The translations under genes and the position numbers were made by a program. The notes beneath the pieces were generated by a model. That model was not told the origin of the DNA, searched no databases, and worked only from the letters and a program-made list of their open reading frames with translations. This document shows positions 49,757 through 63,104 of a DNA stretch of 64,000 nucleotides, piece after piece (position 1 is the first letter of the stretch; each line of letters opens with the position of its first letter). Location of the stretch: positions 10,293,182 through 10,357,181 of the forward strand of contig CM022675.1 of NCBI GenBank assembly GCA_012295275.1. The letters run 5' to 3'. The DNA comes from Chrysomallon squamiferum. Taxonomy: Eukaryota > Mollusca > Gastropoda > Neomphalida > Peltospiridae.

Positions 49757-52700
49757 GATACATACAATAACACTCTTAAGTTATCATAAGAGGCTGAATT
49801 CAAGACCAAGTGAAAAACAATTTAGTCATTTTCTGCTTTAAATGACCATTTTTATCTACTTATGTCTATTTAAACCAAACATATATTACATTCTACTACT
49901 TTATTGTTATGTTAACACAAGCAAATATGTATTTTCAGGTTTATCTAATGGAAATGCAGATACAGACAGATGAAATGGTATGACTGCATGAGGAGCAGAC
50001 TGTAAACTAATAACAGCAATATATCTAAGGAATTATGGATGATGATGGCAGGAACAATCTTGTCTAGGATAATTTTTCCCTTTCCAACCACTGTACAAAA
50101 ACTGTAAGTGTTCTCCCAACTAGTGAATGCCAGGTAAAATTATTTTGCTGAACAACTGGTAAAATTATCTTGTACTAATTATCAGGTATAAGGAATAAAG
50201 AACATAAAATAAATAATATTAAAGATTCATTCATAAATCGTAGGTGTACCTGTTCCACATGCAGCTCAACATCTTCCTGTGAACATGATTCAATTTTCTT
50301 TGGCACTGTTCTGACAAACCCCTCCACATCAATAATAGATTCTTTGGAAATTCTGAAAAACACAGAAATAAAAGTTCTTTCTTTAAAAACTATTTTTGAA
50401 CGAAAACTTGATCTTCGGAGGGTGAAACAGACAACAGACTGGCAGGAAATATTAAAACAATTCTTAAAAATCAACAGAAACTAAAAGGGCCATTTTCATT
50501 TGTTCTCATTAAAGAATGGCTGAAAGGTTTTGAGTTCAAGAGGCATTTTTGTGAAAACTGTTTTCACATCAACACAATGCCATTTTTAGAAGCGGTTAGT
50601 TAATTTTTAACAGGTTAATAAATTTCACAATTTTACAAACAACAAAACAATGGGAAATAAATTATATTTTGGTTTTTTGAAGAAGAAACAACTGTTGACG
50701 TCTTCATGAAAGAAGTTGTGACATTAACGCTTTTGAAGTAGCCTAACACAAATATCCAAGACTGATGTTCTATTAGGAATAACAATTGTTCTTTTAGGCA
50801 TGTATAAAATGACTTTTTGGACTTTATGTTCAGGCAAAACAAAGAAATATATATATACTCAATGTCCCAGCTTTCCATTACAGCCAACAGAGACAGACAC
50901 ACACACACTGTGTGACATTTTACACTAACCAATGCTGCCAAAAAAAGCAACAAACATTACTTTTATTAAGAAGTAGGCTTTTTTCACACTTCAACACACA
51001 CACAAGTTACTGTATAAAATTCCGACTCGTCTGATTTTTGTATAGCTTTTGTCTTATCTTAAAGATGGTTGAGATGAACTTACCCAGCAACAAACTTGAT
51101 CATTTGTTTACTGACTCTGTCGCCCACAGCAACAACAGCTTGAACAGTCCACTTCTGTTGTCGAATCACGAAGAAACACTGTTTACCTGTTGTAATTATA
51201 CAAAATTAAACATTACTAACTGTTGCTGTATTTACAGAAGAAAGAAATGATGCAATATTAAAGGAATATTAATATTTAAATAAAAAATAGTAGGTGACAC
51301 TGGAGTTACAAATAAGAATACATGATATAAATAACATATTTCTCTAGCAGTAACAGGATTCTAAAAAAATATACATCAGTAGAAATAACCAACAGACAAA
51401 ATAACTGAAATTCTTCTTAACTTGTAATAAATGTAAACAATAAAAATATATTTTCAAACTAGTATAGGCATTGAGGAGTGTCCTTTAATTTCAAAACCAC
51501 TGCATTTTTCTTCTCTTTTTTCTTCATGCTAGTGGATATACAATAGAACAAAAAAATATATTATTTTAAAGCAAACACAATTTGATGAATTATCTACCTT
51601 TGCTTCTACTGGTATGCAGTCTTCCTCTCACCCACACTTTCTGGTCTGCTACGGCTGGAGTGAAGGAGTTGACTTGGCACAGAATACGGTCTATCTTTTC
51701 TCTAGACTGTATCATTGGTAAAACCCCATAAAACTCTTTGGCATAGTCCTCCGTTTCCTGTTCCTGTATCGGAAATGGGTAAAATATTTAAATATATCAA
51801 TTGGAGAGAATATATTATCTGCATTTTTTTTAATTATTTTTTTGGTTTGTTTTTAATAAAATATATTTTTAAAGTGATAAACAATATATCCCTTATTGGA
51901 TTAAATTTAAATATCTCGTTTGATGAAAATATAATGTCATTTACGTTTTTTTTTAATAATTTCAGTGGGTTACTTTTATCAGTTTACAGGAATGAGTCTT
52001 TTTATTACACTTTCAGGAAACTCATATTTCTAATTCCATGGGTTATTCTACATCAATTAGAAGCAAGAATCTTTTCTAAGAACCTTCCCATAGGTTGTGA
52101 AAAAATAAAAATCACAGGTCTTTGATGACATGGTTAGTAGGTACTGGCTCTGACAGGAAAAAGGCCAAAGGATGCACTAAGGAAGATGGATCAGTTTGAT
52201 CTATACCTCACTCTTAGTAAATCAGTATATGAATGAAGACAAAATAATTAACTAAGTATCATTAATTAATAAGATTTAATTTGTTAATTTCGTTTAATGT
52301 TAAATTAGACATCATTCGTCCATAAATACGAATTATTTAATATAACCATTATGATTCCGTAAATTTTCGTGTGACAAGAAGATACCTTGTGTTAATTAAT
52401 TTTCAACAAAATGCTAATTAATTTTTGGCTGATGCAAATTACTGTTAAAGCTTGAGTTGCTCACTGCCTGAGACTGTTGTTCTTTGTTCAGTTTGTACTG
52501 CGCTTTCTTCGCTGCCTTCTCCGCTTCTTTCTGTTGCTTCTTCAAAGCTTTCTTAGACACTGTGTCATTCTCTGGACTACAGATTAGAAACAATGAAAGA
52601 ATTAAAACCAAAACTGTAATTGCTTAAATTCTTTCCAGACTTCTTAAGACATAATTATTATCATTTTCAGTCAAGAAAAACAAAAACAATTTGAGTATAT

Positions 52701-53885
52701 AGTTATATGCAGCTTTTCTTAAATGTGATACATTGGAATGGGAAAAAAAAAAATAAGAAGAAAGAAATGGCAATATATTCAAAAGGTCAATAAGAGACGA
52801 AAGCTGCTGCAGATTTAGCAACAAGAAGTATTTTTTTCACATACACCATCCCATGTCTGTGGAATTATGAACCAATTGATTAACCAATAACTGGAATGGG
52901 AAAGAGCCCAGTCAGAGCTCCGAGTCTGGAAAGAAAAGCTCCATTTGTTATATCATCATTAATTGCATTATCTAATGAGCATCACATACAGTGAAAAGTC
53001 AAATAATGGACATACAAGTTGTATATTTGTAAAATCAGTCTCTGATAATAATAATTATATGGAAATTACATGAAAAAGAATGGCAAGATGTTGGGGTTAT
53101 TTTCATGACATTTCATACAAATATTTTAAAAGATAATGAATTAAATATAAAAAATTAAAAAAAACCATTCTTTATTGAACAATTATTTATTTAGTCCTGT
53201 TTATTTTCTTGTTTTTGTTATTTCTCTCTCTCTCTGTATATTTTAGTTTATCATACTTAGTAAAGGTTATAGAAGCTTCTTAAGTATCTGCTTTAAGTAT
53301 TTGTTATTAATTTTTAAAAGCTGTTATTATAAAACTAGTAATGACAGCTGCACTAACACTTGCTGTTTCCACAGTATAAGAAATTGTAAACAAATTATCT
53401 TTGACACTGATTAGTAAGTAATTGAATCTGACAACTAACTAGTTACAAAACTATTAAAAAACCCCATGACATTGGTTATATTATTTACAATTTTAGAAAC
53501 AAATTATAAAATAAGTTGTATATTTTCATCGTTTTTTAAAACTTTTTATAGATGTGTTACTATGGAAAAAAAAAAACACAGAACAAAACAAAAATAACAC
53601 TGCTAGTTCCAGCAGTCAAATCCTGAAATCTGTCCAATATCAGGATGTTGGAACTGATGTGCATCTTGTCATTTTGTATACTGCAATACTGTTGTTTTTC
53701 TTTTAATTAAAGCTTGTGATTTCCTGTTCTTAATGGTATATTTCATGGACATGATGTCCTAGCTATAATTGTGTTAACTAATTTATTTTATTATTATGTC
53801 ATATTTTATGTTACACTGATGGATCAAAACATTTCTACAGAAGAACAGAATATTTATGAATGTTGATGTTTATCCACTAATTGAG

Positions 53886-53967
<82 letters not shown>

Positions 53968-54282
53968 TGCAGTAATATTATCGAAGAATTCTCGATCCAA
54001 AAAAGTTGTTTGTTACAATTACAAATAAGTATACATGATATTAACTAATTATGTTACAAAAATAGATTAATGTAACAGATTATCAGTTGCTTCAGAAAAC
54101 ATCCGGAAATAAAAACAGCCACGTGTATTAAGTATCATGTATGTTATGTGCTGGACAGCCGATTCAGTTTCATTTATAACTGTACCTTTCGATCTATTCA
54201 GTTAGAGTTAGGGGTGTTGCAGACGAAACACATACCTTTTAGTAGTCAGAGTTCCTGTAATTTCCGCATCCACATTAGCCAT
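43710..54282 (-). CDS. DARS1: Aspartyl-tRNA synthetase, cytosolic, complete
   Basis: Class IIb aminoacyl-tRNA synthetase that charges tRNA-Asp in the cytosol and in animals joins the multisynthetase complex. Fifteen exons (minus): 54236-54282, 52465-52576, 51598-51763, 51084-51186, 50250-50352, 49463-49534, 48614-48785, 47734-47868, 47182-47329, 46679-46747, 46094-46214, 45424-45504, 44966-45077, 44332-44403, 43710-43801. All phases agree: 534 codons plus stop. The order is a lysine-rich N-terminus ([19 protein letters not shown]), an OB-fold anticodon domain ([18 protein letters not shown]), then the catalytic domain: motif 1 ([12 protein letters not shown]), [10 protein letters not shown], motif 2 ([15 protein letters not shown]) and motif 3 ([15 protein letters not shown]). 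It is 33 residues longer than the 501 of human DARS1, mainly at the N-terminus. The 47182 exon ends at an internal GTATGT donor, chosen because it restores LQENFAEEI. Confidence 0.96.
47875..48230 (-). repeat. Tandem copies of a DARS1 acceptor region
   Basis: The sequence before the 47868 exon (minus: CTAATTGTTTGTTGTATTTTTCAG) is repeated at about 47969, 48040 and 48127, spaced 71-94 bp. The copy at 47955-47975 reads GTATTTGTCTTACAG then CTACTTCT, against GTATTTTTCAG then CTGCTTCT at the real junction. It therefore includes a decoy acceptor and the first exon bases. TTACCTCCCTTGTAATTA blocks recur as well. Confidence 0.8.
48395..48586. repeat. (AAAT)n and (AAT)n microsatellites
   Basis: AAATA units at about 48395-48450 and AAT units at 48525-48585, in the same DARS1 intron as the acceptor array. 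Confidence 0.95.
49723..49754. repeat. (CA)n microsatellite
   Basis: About 15 CA units in a DARS1 intron. Confidence 0.95.
53901..53963. repeat. (GA)n microsatellite
   Basis: About 31 GA units after a short TA run, in DARS1 intron 1. Confidence 0.97.
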
Positions 54283-54508
54283 TCTGACAAATAATTCGAT
54301 CACAGTCGTCGTTCAGTGTTTACTTTCTTCTCACACGTTCTTGTGCAATCAAGTGCAACTCGCGCACACAGCACGTGCCGATCCCAGCATTCACTGCTCA
54401 ACATGGACGGAGAAGGGAAGGGAAGTCTCGGGGCTCGCGCATTTCACTGTTTACGCTCGGAGAAACATATTTGTTTACCAACAAAATTGGATCACTCATG
54501 AGCTTAAG
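54283..54508. promoter_or_regulatory. 226-bp bidirectional promoter, DARS1 / SALL-like
   Basis: The DARS1 start codon (54282, minus) and the zinc-finger exon start (54509, plus) are separated by only 226 bp with raised GC and CpG. It includes CACGTG at 54372-54377, a palindromic E-box. No TATA box is evident. The short spacing means that either promoters are shared or one gene's 5' UTR reaches into the other. Confidence 0.5.
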
Positions 54509-54548
54509 ATGTCCAGAAGAAAACAGATCAAGCCCCAGCATATATCCA
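54509..54548 (+). CDS. First exon of SALL/BCL11-type zinc-finger repressor
   Basis: The exon encodes MSRRKQIKPQHIS and ends in phase 1 at a consensus GTGAGT donor. MSRRKQxKPQH is the extreme N-terminal motif shared by Spalt-like (SALL1-4) and BCL11A/B proteins; it recruits the NuRD histone-deacetylase complex through RBBP4/7. A tiny first exon holding little beyond this motif, followed by a long intron, is usual in both families. The rest of the gene lies beyond the right edge. Residue choice (HIS) is closest to SALL4-like HIN or BCL11A-like HLS, so I leave the symbol open. The frame is open upstream to an ATG at 54341, but the motif acts at the N-terminus, so I take 54509. The GTGAGT donor and motif make chance unlikely. 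Confidence 0.8.
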
Positions 54549-55400
54549 GTGAGTGTCATTAAGTGTTTTAGTATTTACTGTTTGGTATCGTTAGTTTATG
54601 CAACTGGGGCGTGAACGTTCTCTATGCACGTTCGCTATTACGCGTGCGCGTGACCAGTTCGTGACATTAATATGAACGTGCTTCATAGAATAACCGAAAT
54701 ACATTTCACCGCTTAAAAAATTTGGGTTTTTTATATTACATGTATGATTCTTTTGCTTGATCAATGCGGCGTTTGAAACATGTTTTTTTACATGTGCAGT
54801 AACTGACTGCAAGCTACATGCTGTGCTCGGCACGCAACCTGGGCTAGCCTGTTCGGGCAGGCTTATCAAGAGCCATTCGCTACACGGCTGATTGCGTGCA
54901 TTAAACAGTACGTGCTTTCCAGGTCATTTGCAAGGTTTTCAGTTTGCAAACAGGCCTATGTTTCACCGTTAAGCGAGTCGAATGGCAAACCTAGTAAGAA
55001 ATTGAACCAGGCTTGGAATTGGCGCCTCTGCCTCATTCTCAAATATAGTTTACCGTGATTACTTGTACAGGTTGTGCATTCAACCACTTGTTGGGCAGTG
55101 CGTTAAAAATGATTGACACTTCCATTGTGGTTATGTATAGTTAATGTATTGTTGATGGATGACATAGTGATTAAGTTTTCAGAAGATGAAATTAGTCTTT
55201 AGATGCAGTAGACTTTTTATTAATTTTAACATTCCTGAAAAGATCAGAGAATTTTTGTTTTTGCTGAGTCAGCTAATTTATAAATTTAGAATGAAATTAT
55301 TATTACTATTATTGTCTTTTAATAGATATATCATTAAATTATTGCCTATTCCAACAATGGAATCAAAGATAGATAGGATGGATACATGGATTTTTGTTTT

Positions 55401-55440
<40 letters not shown>

Positions 55441-57263
55441 TATATATATGGCAAATCATTTCTGCATTTGTGTGTTCAAAACTTTAAATGACATTTAATA
55501 GTAGCTGATATAAAATGGGTTTTTGGGCAGTTATACAAAAATGTTATTTAACAACAGCTGTTTGCGACATTAATTTATTTAATTAATTTATTTAGTGATT
55601 TTACAAATGGTGTATTGACATTCAAATGCAGCTAAATTATTTAATCAGCTATACTTTCATTGTTAACTAATAAAAAAAACTCATGATTCGTACATCTTCT
55701 TAGTTGTTCATCTGTCATTTAAGGCTGTACATTAAGGTGGAAAAAACAAAAATCAGTATTAATAATAAAACCCCAGCAAAACACAATTATTTATAAATTA
55801 ATCATTTAAACTACAACATTCTGAACGTAGTTTCATAGATAGTGTAGACTAGATTATTATCATCTGCAACCCTGTTAAGTTTATTAAATACATTTTAAAC
55901 ATAGCCTTTGATGGTACTGATTTTAATGAACAATGAATATTTAGTAATTACTGAAAATGTGTTGGAAAATGTGTTAAACATGAATTTATTTGTTATAATG
56001 CAGACAGTTAGATTAAAACCTAGGATGGACATTCCTTATTTACAGTCGCATCATGTTTTAAATTTTCTAAGGTATTCTTATCAAACAGTTAATAATCTAA
56101 CATTGTTATACATCAGTCTTTCTATATTCTAAAGTGGTCACCTGTCATATTGTTAATATTCTGTATATTTCACCATAATCATGTCATAGCAATAGCATGT
56201 CTTCATTAGTCTACAGTACAACATCATATTTTATTCTAAAGTAGCAAAATAATTATATTTTCAATACACTATAATGGTTATATGACGATATTTTATTTCC
56301 TTTTGGTTACAAAATGTGTTTACAAGAATAAACTAAAATAACTTTGAATGGCCATCAACATAAAACTTATCATAAAAATTATTAAGCTTAAATAATTTCA
56401 TGGTAAATGTAAGCCACGATAAAGCCTAGTATGTTAAAATGGATGAAAGAACATTTTTGGTATGCATGTTGATTTTTAATTTTTTTTTTTATAAATATCA
56501 GCTGTTATATATTTGTATTGGATGTGTAAATGTTTGAACACTATCCATCTGATATAAGTATGCATGTAATCTGCAAATGAATTTAAATAACTTTATTTAT
56601 ATTTTTTAAATCATTAGAACTATTTTTAGGACAGGATAAACTTCCATTTATTTGTCCCTCACATGCTAGGACATTGTCCTTTAGATTACAAACTGTAAAG
56701 GTGGTATGTATTTCCAGTTTATGCTGACAGATCAGTGATAGAAAATACACCTGTGCTGGAAACCAGATTTCTATAATTAATGAAACGGAAGATACATTTT
56801 TATGTAATGTTTGTGTTAACAGGTGTTCTTGTTTTTTTTTTTTAAATATAATTTTCAAGAATTGTTGTTGTTTCAAAGACATTCTCATCCCTTGAGTATT
56901 ACTGTATTTTAACCAGTGTATTAACAAAATATTTCTGGATTTTCCAGTTTTCTGGTACCAAGGTATCTAAATACATAAATAATTAGGCATACACATTTTA
57001 AAATTAAAAACATAAAGAAAATTGACTATCACAACTGTGGTGACTCGACACGTAAACAATGCAGCGAGTGAATGAAAGCCACGAGGCTTGAAAGAGTAGT
57101 TCCAGTCTGGTGAGGACCATACCCGTACCTGCATGAACTATGAAAATAACGTTGTGGAAAAAGACTTCCAGTTTTCTGGTCTTTCCAGATTTCAGGATGC
57201 CAGATAACTGGTCCGGGACTTGTATCTTGATTTTCAAGCCCTTACTCATTTCAGAATTGTATC

Positions 57264-57742
57264 CTAAATGTTTTACCAATGGGAGGTTTGTAGACAAAAT
57301 AGGTTTTTAATTAGCCTGTTAAAACAACTTATAAAGTATTTGTTAAACATATGGCTTAAGGTCTGGCAATGAAATGATAGTGCACTTATCTCAGTCTTGT
57401 TATACTGTGGGTTCACTGGCCAGTGGTGAGTTCTAGGGTATTTCCTGTTATTGCCAGCCTTGTGACGTCTGTACTGAACATTCAAAGGTCTTCATAGGAC
57501 AGCTTCCTAGTTGTTACAACATATCTTTACAAAACAAAAACAACAGCAGATGAGTAAAATACACATAATTTTACTGCTAGTTTGCTTTATTTAATTTTTT
57601 TGTAGACTGGAAACAAAATTCTTAAAATAAAGAAAACAGGACTGCCTAAATAAACCATCATAATGCGCTAAATTATACCTGATTAAAAAAAAAATTGATA
57701 CAACCTATGACTTTATGGGCTTTTTGTACAGACGAGTAAATA
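57264..57742 (-). repeat. Dispersed ~0.5 kb repeat, copy 2 (inverted)
   Basis: Reverse-complement relative of 24384-24890. The core (about 57290-57570) is practically identical, while the outer part has indels, such as a poly-T tract missing and GCGC added near 57666. Located in the first intron of the SALL/BCL11-like gene. Confidence 0.85.
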
Positions 57743-58049
57743 TTTTATTTTGATTTATAATTTTAATTATAAATGGTAAAGCACAAATTTTTTTTTTTTT
57801 AAAGCTTGGTTAATAAAACTAAATGTCAAACATTTTCTTTTTAAATCTATATTATGATGACATCTGAAAGGAAGAAAGGGGACAGTGGAATCTGCCATCT
57901 GATTTCGGAGCATATTTTTTTTTTCCCCTTTAAACCATTTTAAATTAATTTCATACACTAATGTGAATATATACAATAGTAATACTGCTGTAACTGACTC
58001 GGTGATTAGCAGAAAATGATCCTTTATCCACCCTCTGTCCATGGCTACA

Positions 58050-58330
58050 CAAGCAACAAGTGACAATAAACCAACTGTGGAATAGCGTTGAAACGGAGAG
58101 AAGGTAAATTCTGCTGTGGAATTAGTGAGCGCTCATCCAGCACTCTGTCACAATTCTCAGCAATATTCCAGCCACAGAACTGAACTGCAACCCACTCTTG
58201 AATTACTACCACAGCAGTAACCATTTTATTGATCAGAGACCGAAACCGACTAATTCATTAAACAGAATTTGCTGTGATAAAGATTCTCTTCATTGGTAAT
58301 CATCATGCTTCTTGTTAATAAACGAAAATA
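58050..58330 (+). promoter_or_regulatory. Candidate intronic regulatory island
   Basis: A non-repetitive block in AT-rich surroundings. It includes TAATTCATTA (58252-58261), a pair of homeodomain-type cores, and CATTGGTAATCATC (58293-58306). There is no open frame. Function is inferred only from composition and position in a developmental-regulator intron. Confidence 0.25.
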
Positions 58331-59470
58331 ATTATTTTAAAAAATATATTTGTAAAAATCACAAGCTTGTCCACATTGTTTGGTGTTGCTAAAGGAGGAC
58401 ATGGAGAACCACTGTTAAAGCTTGTAACAGATTACTTCTAGTCACATGATTTGCGACAGTTCGTGTACTGGTGTGTTTGAAACATAATATACCTACGAGA
58501 ATGCAGCAACTATTGTACTGGAGTTTTCATTAGTCATGTGTTCTCGCTTTTTATTTATTTGGTTTCAGAAATATTTCAGTTTACACATGAATTAGTTTTC
58601 ATTTGTAATGTATTTTCAGTGAAATTTTCATTCTCACATTAAATGAAATGTGCTCATTTACACACCCGTTGGATTTTACTTTCTAACTTAAATGTTCATA
58701 TATTTGTTTTGAAATGTGTGTATTCTCAGTACTTCCATTTATTCTTTTTTGCAAAACTTGTTTATTTACAGAGAATAAGATTGTTTTTGTTTTCATAGGG
58801 TTTTTTGTAACATGACAAATTCTGTTACAAACATTCACAAATTTACATTACAGAAATACTAATATTTGTTGATGAAATTTCAGAAAACCACAAAAACAAT
58901 AAAATTTTTCGATAATATGCACTATTTTCAAAATATGAAAAGCAGTTTTTATCACCACCAGTGACATTTGAAAAAGTTAAAGAAAAAGAGAAAAACAATT
59001 AATAAAAAAAAATGATATCTTTTAATGCTGGTATCTTAAATAAAAATAAAGAAATAACCAATATCTTGAATTTTTTTATTTTTTTTATTTTTTTTTTATT
59101 TATTTTTTTTTTTTTCTCTCTCCCACCAGACAGTCTTATCCGAGATTCGTGTTTGTCTGTTGCATTTTGCTAGTACCGAAATAGCGTGCACGCATTCCCA
59201 CGGAGTGGAAAATCAATAATGGTTGTATAGAAGACAGTTTGAGCTTGGCTGCTCGCGCAGGCAATGGCTCGACTGGATGTCAAAACTGTGGACACGCGGT
59301 TTGCAGTGCGAGCACATAATTTTGCCCTCAGCAAACATGTTTAGTAAAAAAATTGTTAAGGCCAATCGAATATAGCTTAATGATCAGAGTTTGTGTCATT
59401 TTATAAATTTTGCATTCAACAACTTCACGTGTAATTGTATCTGTGTATATTCTAATATATACTCACCCTG

Positions 59471-59535
<65 letters not shown>

Positions 59536-59666
59536 AACAGTGAAACAGTGAGTTAATTTCCATCACTGATTATGGTTTAAATGCTATAAATTTAGTATTA
59601 CTGATATCAGCTGTTTTCATTTCAGTGTTAATCTTTTATTAAAATTGGTTTTTCTATTTTAGAATA

Positions 59667-59700
<34 letters not shown>

Positions 59701-61133
59701 CAATTTCCTTTAGGACTTCTAAAACAATTAGCAGGATGCATGGATTGGATTGAAGTGTGTATCTATATTGAATCTTGACATTAGTACACAAATATACTCT
59801 TTTATGAACTTGGGTTTATTCAGTTTAAATGTTTTCATTGTCACACGGTTATTAATGAGTTTTATTTAATTTTTATTATTGTTGACAAACTTGATAACAG
59901 AATATATTTATGGAAGGTGATTCTCTTTCTCTCTATGTCTTGTCTTGTCTGTTTTCTCTCTTTCCATCTTTTTTTAAATTTAGTTTTGATCTCTCTCTCT
60001 CTTTCTCTCTCTCTCTCTGGTTTGTCACATTTCAGACAACTTTTCTTGTGTACATATTAAAATTACTTGATTTTATTTAATAACAGATCATATTTAAAGA
60101 TTGTAACTGCTAAATATTTACACTGCTTCTAGAACATGTCTTCTCCAGAATTATTCTAAAATAAAAATCATTTATTAGTGTGTTTGAAATAACTGATAGA
60201 TCTTCATATGAACATTTAATTAAATAAGTGTGGTACGTCAGTGACAGTATTAAAGGTGCTGTGCGTTATTGGAATGTTTTTGTAATGAAGAAATGGTGAT
60301 AATATGAAAGTGTTTTCTTTTTCACTTAATACCAAAACAGATGTGATTTTATCAAAGATAACAGCTTTACAGTTACAGACCTTCATAAACTTTTATATTT
60401 GAAGAGTTAAATTTATTATTGAAATATTTCCATCTCAGTAAAAGAATTTTAATGTGAAGATTTAAGTAAAATGCTTTGCCAATGCATTTATGTTTTGGGG
60501 TTTGTTTAGTTGGCTTTTTAAATATTTGTTTAAAGAGAACTAGTGAACTATAGAATTTCTAAATAAAGTACCTAAGTTAATGTTATGTTTTACAATGGTT
60601 AATTGCACTTTTTAAAAGTTTTTTTTTATAATAATAATAATAATAATGCATGGCATTAATAAATATTAATATACCAATAATAAATGGAAATATGGTTTGT
60701 AAATCACATATATTCTCTGGTCAAACTGGGTAGGTTTCACTATTTTTGAAACGGACCCTGTTTCGGTAATGGTGCTTTAAATTTTTCACAGTTTTAACGT
60801 TTAACTTGGTTGCTCATCATAATGGCCGACTGGTGTATTCTAACTCACGTGGTTGTGTGTGTGCATAGACTACAAATTACTGCAGCTACGTCATGCCGCG
60901 ACCTAACTCGCCAAGTGTTGGCGAGGTTAATTGTTCATTCTAGGTGTGCATGTTGAGGCATGCATGTGTAAATGAAAAGAACAGTGTCGTGTTATTTACA
61001 CTCTCCCGTGACAGGTCTGAAAAGATTTTGTTGAAGAATTGTCTTGTTAAATCGCAGAGATAAAATAAAATGTGCGCGCACACACACACACATTCGTGTA
61101 TATATATATATATCAGTTATTGGTGTTATTAAA

Positions 61134-61187
<54 letters not shown>

Positions 61188-61734
61188 ATAGATATGGATA
61201 TAGATTTTGAAGTCAAATTATCTAATTTAAAAAAATAATAATATTATTAATAACCAACTTTAAAAAAAAAGGAGAAAAAAATCTTTGTTTACAGAGATAT
61301 AATGCTATTTTTGTTTGTTGGTTTATTTTTTGTTTCTAAACTTAACTGACAGTTTAAATCTTTATCAAATACTTCTGCAACTAGCATTTTGCATTTAATT
61401 TTTCATTCTGAGCTCATTTTATTATTTTTTTTTTTTTAAATTTCCTTTGTTTAATTAGGCCATTACACTTTCATTAAGCATACTTCAATAAAGCTTTCAT
61501 GATTGTGGCTATCTATCCACATATATTTGTTTCTAATTATTAAACTATTATTTTTATAGCTTGTGTATCACAGGTAACGGACATTTTGCATTATTTATTG
61601 ATTTAAAACGAATAAATATATTGATTGATTTATTTATTATTATTATATTTACTGCCAGGTAACACTGACAAAAAAACACAACACACATATTTTTTTAATT
61701 ACTATAAAAGACAAACTGTAACGAGAATAGAAGT

Positions 61735-62050
61735 GTTTGTCTGTGCTGCTGCTGCTGTTGTTGTTGTGACATGCACGGGAGGTCCCTGTGAAAGGTGGTG
61801 ACGTGACCAGTGTACTGTGTAGTGAGCGTGCACAGCAAACACAGATACTGTTCCCAGGGAATAACCTGTTTACACGACACATTCCAAGTCATACAATATG
61901 GACAGTTTTGTCGGGTCGCATTCAGAAATAAAAACACCTTTTCACATTCTGTCTCGGCCTCCTCTGCTCACTCGAATGAAATCGAGAGAAAAAAATAAAA
62001 TCAACTCGGGGTGGGGGAATGTTTATGACAGAATCCATTTTCCAGCTTGA
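61735..62050 (+). promoter_or_regulatory. Candidate intronic regulatory island
   Basis: A GC-richer, CpG-containing block with balanced composition, flanked by pure AT-rich sequence. It includes GTGACATGCACGGGAGGTCC and ACAGTTTTGTCGGGTCGC. No spliced coding frame was found. It could be an enhancer or an alternative promoter or exon. Confidence 0.25.
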
Positions 62051-63104
62051 GTGTTATGATAGTGCCAGTAAAAAAAATAAAAATAAAAAAATATATATAT
62101 AAATAAATAAATGACAAAACTGTTGTTGATGTTTTTGTTTCATAAATATTTAAAATATTACTGTCATGTTCTTGATGTAGTTCTGTTGTTATTGTTTATT
62201 AGATCTATGTTTTTTTTTTTTTTTTTAAAAGGCTCTAAATTAAAGCGTGTCTTTGTGTGATTATTTTTATTAATTTTTTTAAAGTTTTTTAAATGTTTAT
62301 GGTTCTTTTATTTAGATTATTTTTTAAAGTTTTTTTTCAATTTATTTTTTTTTATTATTTTTTAAATTTTGAGTGGATGTTTTTATTTTTTTTTTAATAT
62401 ATTTTTTAAATACTGGTAAATTCTGTGATCAGTGTCATCATTTCCAGTTTTCGAAATGATGATGGTGATTATTCTTTTTAAGTTTTGAACGTAAAATCCT
62501 TTGGTTTAAAAATAGTGGCATACATATTCTATTTATACATTTATAATTTTTATATAGATACATTTAAAAAAAACAAAAAACATGTAAAGCTCTACTAATA
62601 CATGATATTTCAGTTACAATGGTAGCATGTTTTTCTCATTCTGCCAAAACAATCTGCTAATTTTTACATAATGCATTGAAGTATCAGTGTCTAAAACATG
62701 TTAAATTATTGGAATTTTAAAATAAAACTACATTACCAACAAAAAAAAATAAAAAATATATATATATATATATATTTATCAAATTAATTAAACGGTAATA
62801 CATTTTTCATAAAATTTAATTGAAAATAGTTAAATAATTTGTTACTACAGCAACATGTTGCTTTTTAGTTTTTCATTTTTATACATTTTTATTTTATTAC
62901 TATTATTATTTTTATTTTTTTTACAACAAAGATTTAACAGAAAAGTTTTCGGTTCACTCTAGAGAGAGACTGTTGTTAAAATCTAAACCCAGGAGCAACA
63001 CAGTTATTTCTTATACTGCTAGTGCATGTACTTTTCTCAAGTTAGAAGATTTTCTCAGCAACCTTTTTTTTCTTCTTCTTCTTCTCGTCTTTTTTCTGAT
63101 CAAG

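Noticed and set aside
51715-52125. 136-codon plus-strand ORF
   Set aside because: It overlaps the antisense of a DARS1 exon and then AT-rich intron; composition is Phe/Ile/Asn-rich as expected from noise.
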